The position numbers were made by a program, and so were the translations under genes. This document shows positions 1 to 5,743 of a stretch of 7,594 nt of DNA, one piece after another. The stretch covers positions 1 to 7,594 of the forward strand of contig CAIWTL010000380.1 in NCBI GenBank assembly GCA_903915555.1. The letters are read 5' to 3'. Under the pieces are notes generated by a model, which was not told the DNA's origin, did not search any database, and saw only the letters and a program-made list of their open reading frames with translations. Origin of the DNA: an uncultured Micrococcales bacterium. GTDB lineage: Bacteria; Actinomycetota; Actinomycetes; S36-B12; GCA-2699445. Numbering within the stretch: the first letter of the stretch is position 1; each line of letters begins with the position of its first letter.

Positions 1-213
1 CTGGTCTTCCCCGGCTACCAGCCGCCCCGCTTCGAGACCGACGAGGTCACCGATCACTCGCTCCTCCTGCACTACTACAGCCACCGGGAAGGCCTGACCC
101 CCTTCGTCGCCGGGCTGCTGCGGGGCATCGGGGACCGGTTCGGTAGGCAGGTCGAGGTGACGCTGCTCGACACGGAGGCCGACCATCCCGTGTTCGAGGT
201 GCGGTGGGAATGA
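1..213 (+). CDS. H-NOX heme nitric oxide/oxygen sensor protein, C-terminal part (5' end outside window)
   Basis: The last 70 codons of a gene that begins before the window. The fragment carries HYYSHREGL, which contains the YxSxR signature of H-NOX domains (Tyr25, Ser27, Arg29 of the fragment). In this family those residues hold the heme propionates. The surrounding pattern also fits the family's C-terminus: a Pro-x-x-Phe lead-in, then Leu-Leu-His before the motif, then GLTPFVAGLLRGIG and a final beta-strand region. The proximal heme histidine lies upstream and cannot be seen. H-NOX proteins are usually about 180 residues, cytosolic, and bind NO and sometimes O2 through b-type heme, passing the signal to a separate kinase or cyclase. 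The stop codon overlaps the start of the next gene, an HNOBA-domain kinase, which strongly supports the call. The fragment ends without any fused domain, so this is a stand-alone C-terminus. A fused N-terminal domain outside the window cannot be excluded. Confidence 0.9.
   Translation: MVFPGYQPPRFETDEVTDHSLLLHYYSHREGLTPFVAGLLRGIGDRFGRQVEVTLLDTEADHPVFEVRWE
196..201 (+). promoter_or_regulatory. Ribosome binding site deciding the kinase start
   Basis: GAGGTG lies inside the end of the H-NOX coding sequence, with eight bases to the ATG at 210. It lies too close to the alternative GTG at 204 to serve it, which supports the ATGA-overlap start. Confidence 0.6.
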
Positions 214-2444
214 CACCGGAGCTGCTCGACAGGCTCCTGCCGTTCCACTGCGTCCTCGACGACGACCTGCTCATCACTGCGGCGGGTTCCAGCCTCTCCA
301 AGATCGTGGGTACGCAACCGGTGGGTCGGCTCTGGAGCGACCTCTTCACCGGTCCGCTCGAGGTCGGAAACCTGCGGCGTCGGACCGGCCAGCTGCTCGT
401 GGCCCAGGCCGATGCCTCCGGTATCCAGTTGCGGGGTCAACTGATCGACGAACCGACCGGCGGCTGGCTGCTGGCGTGGTCCCCGTGGCTCGACTCGAAC
501 GACCAGTTCGCCTCGTCGGGTCTGACACTCAACGATTTCGCGGTCCACGACCCACTGGTCGACCTCCTGCATCTCATGGACGCCTACGACCGCGCGCGGC
601 GGGAGGCAGCCGAGCCGCTCGAACGCATCCGACGGTTCTTCGAGGTGTCCCCCGACCTCATGTTCCTGGTGGACATGCAGGGCCGGATCCTGCAGGCGAA
701 CGAGAAGGCCGCCGTTGTGCTCGGGGTACCGCCGGACGAGCTCACCACGATGTCGCTGGTCGATGTCGTGGATCCGGACAGTGTCGCCGTGATGGAGTCC
801 GCCTGGAATCAGTTGCGGCAGGGCGCCTCGGTGACCGGCGTCGAGGTCGTGGTGCTGCGTCGGCCGGACGGCGCGGGGATCACGACCGAGTGGGGCGCCA
901 CACCGGACCCGTCGCATGGGCTGGTGTACGCCACCGCCCGGGACCTCACCGACGGTTCACGCAGACTCGCGGCCGAGATCCTCGACGGTGCCCCCAACCC
1001 GATGATGGTGATGGATCCGGATGCCCGGGTGTTCTATGCCAATCGGAAGGCGAGGCGGCTGTTCGCCCCCGACAGCGACGACCTCACCGGAGCTCTCCTG
1101 TCCGACCTCGTGCCCGGCTGGGTGGATCCGGCCGAGCCCCCCACCCTCGACGGACCCGAGTCCGGTCCCGGACTCTTGACCGTCGCCGGCCGTCAGTTCC
1201 AGACGACGTCGGCAACCATCGTGATCGAGGACGTTCCCCACACTCTCGTGGCCCTCGACGACGTGAGCGGGCGACGCGAACTCGAGCGGGAACTGACCGC
1301 GGCTCGCGACGCGGCAGTGGCGCTCGCGCAGACCAAGAGTGACCTCCTGGCGAACACCAGCCACGAGATCCGCACCCCGCTGACCGCGATCCTCGGGTTG
1401 GCCGACATCCTGCTGGACTCACCGCTGGACGACGATCAGCGGGAGGTCGTGCACACCGCCCGGGTCGCGGGGGACCGGCTGCTCTCACTCGTCAACGACT
1501 TCCTCTCGTTCGCGAAGGGGGAGGCTGAGGTCCTGTCCCTCGAGACGACCGTGTTCTCCCCTTCTCAACTCGTCGAGGAGTGTTCCCGCATCGTGGCCCA
1601 GCAGGCGCGGGACAACGGCAACGAGGTCACCATCACGGTCAGGGGTTCCACGCCGTCCGCTGTTCTGGGGGACAGAGAGAAACTGCGCACGGCGGTGCTC
1701 AACGTGCTGGGCAATGCGGTCAAGTTCACCCACGACGGTCGCGTGGAGCTGGCGGTCAGCGGTGAGGCGGGGCTCACCATCGCGATCGCCGACACAGGCA
1801 TCGGGATACCCCCGGAACGTCTGTCCAGCCTGTTCCAGCCCTTCGCGCAGGTGGACGCTTCGACGACGCGGCGGTACGGCGGCTCGGGGCTCGGCCTCGC
1901 CATCTCGCGCCAGTTGATGTCGGTGATGGGGGGAACCATCACGGTGGACTCCGAGCCCGGCGTCGGTAGCGTGTTCACCCTGTCGGTCCCCATGCATGCG
2001 GCGCGCCCGGACCGCGAGGCGGCCACTGTGAGCCGGCCGATCACCCGGGACCTCGACGGGCTGCATGTCCTCCTGGTCGAGGACGACCGACTCAACTCGA
2101 CCCTGGTCATCCGGATGCTTCAGCGACTGGGCGCTGAGGTGACGTGGGTCGATGACGGGGCGCAGGCCGTCGATGCCTACCGGCAGGGGGGCGCCGTGTG
2201 GGACGTGGTGCTCATGGACTGCCACATGCCCGTCCTCGACGGCTTCGAGGCGACGCGGCGACTTCGTTCCCAGGGTGCGATCTCGCGATCCGGCCGCCCG
2301 CTCCCGATCGTGGCGCTCACGGCCAGCGCCTTCAGCGACGACGAAGCGCGGTGCCGGGCAGCGGGAATGGACGGATTCATCGCCAAACCCGTCCGTCTGA
2401 TGGACTTCCCGGCAAATCTCGCCCCGTACCGGCCGACTGCCTGA
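210..2444 (+). CDS. HNOBA-PAS-PAS hybrid histidine kinase with C-terminal receiver (H-NOX partner kinase)
   Basis: A 744-residue cytosolic hybrid sensor kinase with no membrane segment. Residues 1-135 match HNOBA, the heme-NO-binding-associated domain of soluble guanylyl cyclases: LLPFHCVLDDDL, then LRGQL (74-78), then SPWL (91-94), and GLTLNDFAVHDP (104-115) leading to a helix. Two PAS domains follow (about 140-250 and 255-352) and a short coiled linker. The HisKA box is SHEIRTP with phospho-acceptor His385. The HATPase has its N box at Asn502, its G1 box DTGIGIP from Asp528 and its G2 box GGSGLGLAIS from Gly557. The receiver (about 618-740) has an acidic pocket at Glu624-Asp625-Asp626, phospho-acceptor Asp670 and Lys726. 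The start chosen is ATG at 210, which overlaps the H-NOX stop as ATGA and has GAGGTG (196-201) eight bases upstream. A GTG at 204 is a less likely start. The overlap implies translational coupling with H-NOX, the expected ligand-binding partner. The receiver implies a phosphorelay to an HPt protein or regulator not seen here. The kinase fold is certain; HNOBA rests on motif recall. Confidence 0.93.
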   Translation: MTPELLDRLLPFHCVLDDDLLITAAGSSLSKIVGTQPVGRLWSDLFTGPLEVGNLRRRTGQLLVAQADASGIQLRGQLIDEPTGGWLLAWSPWLDSNDQFASSGLTLNDFAVHDPLVDLLHLMDAYDRARREAAEPLERIRRFFEVSPDLMFLVDMQGRILQANEKAAVVLGVPPDELTTMSLVDVVDPDSVAVMESAWNQLRQGASVTGVEVVVLRRPDGAGITTEWGATPDPSHGLVYATARDLTDGSRRLAAEILDGAPNPMMVMDPDARVFYANRKARRLFAPDSDDLTGALLSDLVPGWVDPAEPPTLDGPESGPGLLTVAGRQFQTTSATIVIEDVPHTLVALDDVSGRRELERELTAARDAAVALAQTKSDLLANTSHEIRTPLTAILGLADILLDSPLDDDQREVVHTARVAGDRLLSLVNDFLSFAKGEAEVLSLETTVFSPSQLVEECSRIVAQQARDNGNEVTITVRGSTPSAVLGDREKLRTAVLNVLGNAVKFTHDGRVELAVSGEAGLTIAIADTGIGIPPERLSSLFQPFAQVDASTTRRYGGSGLGLAISRQLMSVMGGTITVDSEPGVGSVFTLSVPMHAARPDREAATVSRPITRDLDGLHVLLVEDDRLNSTLVIRMLQRLGAEVTWVDDGAQAVDAYRQGGAVWDVVLMDCHMPVLDGFEATRRLRSQGAISRSGRPLPIVALTASAFSDDEARCRAAGMDGFIAKPVRLMDFPANLAPYRPTA

Positions 2445-2474
2445 CCCGACAGGATCGCCGGGGGCGCAGGCGCA

Positions 2475-3308
2475 TCACAGCAGACCGGCCCGCCGGCCCA
2501 GATCCTCCGCCGTCCGCAGCAGACGGGACCTGCCGCCGGTGGTGACGGCGATGGACCGCAGCGAGTCGGCATCGTCCCGCTTCGACAACTTGTGTCCCGC
2601 GGCATCGGTCACGAGCGGGTGATGGACGTGGTCCGCGGCCAGGACACCGGAGCAGCCGGTCATCTCGGCCAGCAGTGCCTGTGCTCCCGTGGACGGCAGC
2701 AGGTCCTCGCCCCGGACCACGGTGTCGATCCCCAGTCCCTCGTCCACCAGGACGGAGACCAACTGATAGGCGGGGAGGTCGTCTCTGCGCCAGACGACGA
2801 TGTCACCCATCTCGTCGGACAGCTGCGAGGGGCTCAGCCCGACCGTGGCGAGCCGGGCCCGGGTCGGTTCGTCGTCCGGGACAGCGAACCGCAGGGCCGT
2901 CCGACCGGGAACCAGCAGCAGGTCGGCGCCCCGACACGGGTCCGCGGCTCCGGGCGACCTCGCGGCCACGTCGCTGCGGGAGCAGCGGCAGACGTAGATG
3001 GCGGGATGCTCCCGGAGACGGCCGACCGAGCTGCGGAACCTCTCCACGGAGTCGACCTGGGAGTGGTGGGCCCGGAAGTCCGCAACGTCGGAGGGGCCAT
3101 CGGTGATCCGCAGCCCCAACCAGTCGATCGCCCAGAAGATGTCGTCCAGGAACCGCGTCGGCGCCCCGGGCGACGCGATGTCATCGATGCGCAGGTGGAG
3201 CCGCGAGCCGGCCTCGCGGTCGGCGATCCACTGCGTGAGCAGGAAGCTCACGGCGTTGCCGGCGTGGAGATACCCGCTGGGGCTCGGTGCGATGCGGGTG
3301 ACAACCAT
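2475..3308 (-). CDS. Glutamyl-tRNA synthetase-like protein without anticodon-binding domain (GluQ-like)
   Basis: A 277-residue class I aminoacyl-tRNA synthetase catalytic core of the GluRS type. The N-terminus RIAPSPSGYLHAGN has the ATP-binding HIGH motif as HAGN (residues 15-18). LRIDD (39-43) matches the glutamate-site region LRIED of the family, and KLSKRD (240-245) is the KMSKS motif. The chain stops about 30 residues after that motif, so the C-terminal anticodon-binding domain of true GluRS is missing, as in GluQ enzymes that attach glutamate to queuosine in tRNA-Asp. A CxC...C zinc site is seen at Cys107, Cys109 and Cys125. The tyrosine that is the fourth ligand in E. coli GluQ is not evident. 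Features such as GYLHAGN, RIDD and DWLGL resemble, from memory, GluRS-like proteins common in Bacteroidota more than proteobacterial GluQ. The ATG overlaps the stop of the upstream propeller gene by one base (TGATG), and no good ribosome binding site is seen, so translation is probably coupled. The substrate is uncertain. Confidence 0.85.
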   Translation of the reverse strand: MVVTRIAPSPSGYLHAGNAVSFLLTQWIADREAGSRLHLRIDDIASPGAPTRFLDDIFWAIDWLGLRITDGPSDVADFRAHHSQVDSVERFRSSVGRLREHPAIYVCRCSRSDVAARSPGAADPCRGADLLLVPGRTALRFAVPDDEPTRARLATVGLSPSQLSDEMGDIVVWRRDDLPAYQLVSVLVDEGLGIDTVVRGEDLLPSTGAQALLAEMTGCSGVLAADHVHHPLVTDAAGHKLSKRDDADSLRSIAVTTGGRSRLLRTAEDLGRRAGLL

Positions 3309-4933
3309 CAGCCGGTCGGCGGAGAGCCGTCCGACTGTGCCGCGGACGGACTGACGGGGTCCGTGGGCGCCGCCGGAGGGCTTCCCTCGGTGGCGGAGCT
3401 CTCCGTCGGCAGCGGTGTGGTCACCTGATCAGCCGGGAAAAGGGCGTGGATGCCGCCATCGCGGGTGCCGAACCAGATCCGGCCCTCCCACACCGCCGGG
3501 GTCGATTCGATACAGCCGCCGATGGGCACCTGCCACAGTTCGGTGGGGGTCGCGGTGGTATCGGTCATGTCATAGGCGTGCATGGTGCCGTCGCAGTCGC
3601 CGATGAGCAGGGTCCCGTCGAGAACAACGGGGGACTGCCACGTCGGCCCGGGGAGGGAGAAGCGCCACCGCTCCTGTCCGCTCTGCCGGTCCACGGCCAG
3701 TACGTCTCCCGCGTTGGTGTCGTAGACCACGACGTCGTTATAGAGCGCGGGGGTTCCCCACACGCCCCCGCCCCCGGGATCCTTGATGCTCCAGAGGAGG
3801 GGATCCTCGGCCCGCGACGGGTCGAGTTTCATCATCTGGCCGATCTGCCGGCTGCGGGAGTTGGCCTTCTCGTACTCCGAGCCCACGTACAGATGTCCCT
3901 GCTCGTCGATGACGATGGTGGCGTCCGTGTCGTCACCGGTCCAGAAGCGGAACACGCGCTGCGGCTCCCGGCCGTCCTGCAGACCGCTGATGTCCCATCC
4001 CTGGACGAGGCCCGCGCTGTTGGCGAAGTAGACGGTGTCCTTGTAGATCGCGACCGAGTTCTCGATCGACACCTGATCGCTGCCGAACTCCGCCAGCAGT
4101 TCGTCGTCCCAGCCGGGTGCGTTGAAGACGAGCTCGGGATCGACCTGAACACTGCCGTCGGGTGCGTAGGAACGGTTCAGCTTGACGATGTGGAACTGGC
4201 TGTTCTCGCCGCCTTCGAACAGGTAGTCGTCGATGACGAGGGGTGACCCGTCCCAGTCGTTGTTCCACTTCACGGGCGACACGGCGTCGGCGCTCAGCTT
4301 CCACAGTTCCTTCGGCTTGTCGCCGTCGAACGACAGGACTCTGAGGTAGTTGTCACGGGACCCGGTGTAGACGAGGGGAAAGCCGTCGGGGTCGATGGTG
4401 ACGGAGCCCTTGATGATGTCGCCGGTCTTGAACGGGGGAAGGATCTGCTCGCCGGTGTCGGCGTCGAGGAAGTGGACACCGTAGTCGTAGGCGCCGAACA
4501 CGAGCCATGTTCGGCCCTCACGCTCGAACACCGCGGGTTGTCCGGTCCAGCCGGTCCCGCACCACGTCTCGGGACCGCCCCCGTCGTCCGACACGCCGCA
4601 CAGCCCACCCTTGTCCGGGTACCGCCACGCCCGCGCCGGAGCCGCGGTGGGGAGGGGGCCGCTCCCGTAGTAGGTGCGGGTGGGATTCCCGCGGAAGGTG
4701 AGCAGCCCGGGGACCGTGCCCGGGGGGTACGGCTGGCCGACACCCGCCGGGTCGGACCAGAACGGCGAGTCGACGGGCATCTCCGCGGACGCTGTCTCGG
4801 GTTCGGGCGCGGGGGCCTCGGCATTCCCCGATGCGGCCTGCTGGACGGGCCCGGACGCCATCGACAGGACCAGCACGATGGCTGCGACGAGGAAGATCGC
4901 CAGGAGGGCGAGGGTGGAGCGCGCGGATTTCAC
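3308..4933 (-). CDS. Membrane-anchored PQQ-type beta-propeller protein
   Basis: A 541-residue exported protein. Basic residues (Lys2, Arg5) precede one hydrophobic segment at about 7-25. No lipobox cysteine follows, so this is a signal anchor or a plain Sec signal peptide. A Pro/Ala/Glu-rich spacer (about 28-55) leads to a domain of repeated propeller blades of the PQQ/BamB type. Visible units include TGQPAVF...VHFLDADTGEQ, WGTPALY...VLAVDRQSGQERW, WQSPVVL...MHAYDM and ESTPAVW...GGIHAL. The last 35 or so residues are Pro/Ser/Thr-rich and probably disordered. There are only four cysteines (112, 125, 447, 474), all predicted outside the membrane, so disulfides are possible. The start is GTG at 4933, directly before the signal segment; the reading frame stays open upstream but only antisense to mtrA. 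It shares its upstream region with divergent mtrA and runs into the GluQ-like gene. No enzyme residues for a quinoprotein dehydrogenase are recognised, so a structural or binding role is more likely. The exact function is unknown. Confidence 0.85.
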   Translation of the reverse strand: MKSARSTLALLAIFLVAAIVLVLSMASGPVQQAASGNAEAPAPEPETASAEMPVDSPFWSDPAGVGQPYPPGTVPGLLTFRGNPTRTYYGSGPLPTAAPARAWRYPDKGGLCGVSDDGGGPETWCGTGWTGQPAVFEREGRTWLVFGAYDYGVHFLDADTGEQILPPFKTGDIIKGSVTIDPDGFPLVYTGSRDNYLRVLSFDGDKPKELWKLSADAVSPVKWNNDWDGSPLVIDDYLFEGGENSQFHIVKLNRSYAPDGSVQVDPELVFNAPGWDDELLAEFGSDQVSIENSVAIYKDTVYFANSAGLVQGWDISGLQDGREPQRVFRFWTGDDTDATIVIDEQGHLYVGSEYEKANSRSRQIGQMMKLDPSRAEDPLLWSIKDPGGGGVWGTPALYNDVVVYDTNAGDVLAVDRQSGQERWRFSLPGPTWQSPVVLDGTLLIGDCDGTMHAYDMTDTTATPTELWQVPIGGCIESTPAVWEGRIWFGTRDGGIHALFPADQVTTPLPTESSATEGSPPAAPTDPVSPSAAQSDGSPPTG

Positions 4934-4945
4934 CGGGCAAGGGTA
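4934..4945 (-). promoter_or_regulatory. Possible leaderless promoter (-10 element) of the propeller gene
   Basis: On the minus strand TACCCT (4940-4945) fits the actinobacterial -10 pattern TANNNT. It stands six bases before the GTG start at 4933. That spacing would place the transcription start at the start codon itself, as in leaderless mRNAs, which are common in Actinomycetota. No Shine-Dalgarno sequence is seen before this GTG, which agrees. No clear -35 box is visible. Confidence 0.35.
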
Positions 4946-4971
4946 AGCAGATGAATCCCGACGGCCGCGCA

Positions 4972-5008
4972 GGGCGGCTCCGCGCGTCACCGCGTCGGAG
5001 TGCCGCCC
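4972..5008. repeat. Bulged inverted repeat in the mtrA / propeller divergent region
   Basis: Three nested complementary arms. GGGCGGC (4972-4978) pairs with GCCGCCC (5002-5008), TCCG (4979-4982) with CGGA (4996-4999), and CGCG (4983-4986) with CGCG (4991-4994). This gives 15 base pairs with a TCAC loop, a one-base bulge (4995) and a two-base bulge (5000-5001). No U-run follows on either strand, so it does not look like an intrinsic terminator. It ends 45 bases before the mtrA start. It could be an operator for a dimeric regulator or a structured 5' leader of mtrA. GC-rich sequence makes some pairing by chance likely, but the length is notable. Confidence 0.6.
4986..4994 (+). promoter_or_regulatory. 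Candidate MtrA-binding box
   Basis: GTCACCGCG differs by one base from GTCACAGCG, the half-site reported for mycobacterial MtrA, as I recall it. It sits in the centre of the inverted repeat upstream of mtrA, a sensible place for autoregulation. A second full copy in direct orientation is not seen; only GTCGG follows at 4994-4998. A nine-base match is weak evidence in GC-rich DNA. Confidence 0.22.
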
Positions 5009-5053
5009 GGGCCGATCGCACGCGCCTGCGCGGCGGCCGGCGAGGTCTTTGAC

Positions 5054-5743
5054 ATGATGGGGCTCGTGACTGGTCGAATTCTGGTGGTTGATGACGATCC
5101 CGCCCTCGCGGAGATGCTGACGATCGTGCTGCAGGGGGAGGGGTATTCGGTGGGGGTCTGCGCGGACGGCACGTCGGCGCTCGCGGCCTACCGCGACTTC
5201 AAGCCCGACGCCGTCCTGCTGGACGTGATGCTTCCGGGGAAGGACGGCATCGAGGTGTGCGAGCAGATCCGCGCCGTCACGGACACGCCCATCATCATGC
5301 TGACCGCGAGGACCGACACGACCGACGTCGTACGGGGGCTCGAGGCCGGTGCTGACGACTACGTCGTCAAGCCCTTCAAGCCGAAGGAACTCATCGCCCG
5401 GCTGCGCGCCCAGATGCGTCCGGCGACGAAGGTCGAGCCCGAGGTCATCAGGTTGAAGGACCTCACCATCGACTACTCCGGGCACAGCGTCCTGCGCGGT
5501 CAGGAGGAGATCGCCCTCACCCCTCTGGAATTCGAACTTCTCGCGTGCCTGGCGCGCAAACCCTGGCAGGTCTTCACCCGTGACATGCTGCTGCGGGACG
5601 TCTGGGGGTACCAGCACGCCGCTGACACGCGTCTCGTCAACGTCCACGTCCAACGACTGCGGGGCAAGATCGAGGTCGATCCCGACAACCCCCAGTACGT
5701 GATCACGGTGCGCGGCGTGGGGTACCGGGCCGGATCGGACTGA
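5054..5743 (+). CDS. mtrA: Response regulator MtrA (OmpR/PhoB family)
   Basis: A 229-residue DNA-binding response regulator, the cytosolic partner of MtrB. In actinobacteria this pair controls cell wall, division and osmotic-response genes. The receiver (about 6-120) opens with RILVVDDD, has phospho-acceptor Asp57 in LLDVMLPG, and ends with ADDYVVKPFKPKEL, a MtrA hallmark. The winged-helix domain (about 130-229) contains LTPLEFELLACLARKPWQVF, DVWGYQHAADTRLVNVHVQR and a VRGVGYRAG end, all very close to mycobacterial MtrA. Length equals the family norm (228 in M. tuberculosis). The start is ATG at 5054, chosen because GAGG (5042-5045) lies eight bases upstream. ATG 5057 and GTG 5066 are in-frame alternatives and would make little difference. 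An extension to GTG at 5000 is rejected because it adds unrelated residues. The stop overlaps the mtrB start by one base, so the two proteins are probably made together. Confidence 0.96.
   Translation: MMGLVTGRILVVDDDPALAEMLTIVLQGEGYSVGVCADGTSALAAYRDFKPDAVLLDVMLPGKDGIEVCEQIRAVTDTPIIMLTARTDTTDVVRGLEAGADDYVVKPFKPKELIARLRAQMRPATKVEPEVIRLKDLTIDYSGHSVLRGQEEIALTPLEFELLACLARKPWQVFTRDMLLRDVWGYQHAADTRLVNVHVQRLRGKIEVDPDNPQYVITVRGVGYRAGSD

Noticed and set aside
75..917. Long open frame on the minus strand across the H-NOX end and the kinase
   Set aside because: It is antisense to well-supported domains, has no recognisable motif, and is His/Gly/Arg-rich as expected for shadow frames in GC-rich DNA.
2440..2474. 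Possible bidirectional terminator between the convergent kinase and GluQ-like genes
   Set aside because: Only a four-pair stem (CCTG 2440-2443 with CAGG 2450-2453) is visible and no T-run follows, so I do not call a terminator.
2592..3428. Plus-strand open frame over the GluQ-like gene
   Set aside because: The minus-strand frame has the HIGH-like, KMSKS-like and CxC motifs. The plus-strand frame has none and runs across the boundary of two real genes.
3308..4933. Quinoprotein (PQQ-dependent) dehydrogenase
   Set aside because: The blades are PQQ-type, but I see no dehydrogenase active-site signature, no cysteine pair adjacent in sequence, and the protein is of BamB-like rather than enzyme layout.
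5049..5054. Exact TTGACA, a perfect -35 sequence, at the mtrA start
   Set aside because: It overlaps the mtrA start codon and no -10-like sequence lies 16-18 bases downstream. A promoter here would start inside the gene.
4934..5653. Upstream extension of the propeller reading frame on the minus strand
   Set aside because: It lies antisense to mtrA and precedes an obvious signal segment starting at GTG 4933. The high GC content keeps antisense frames open.
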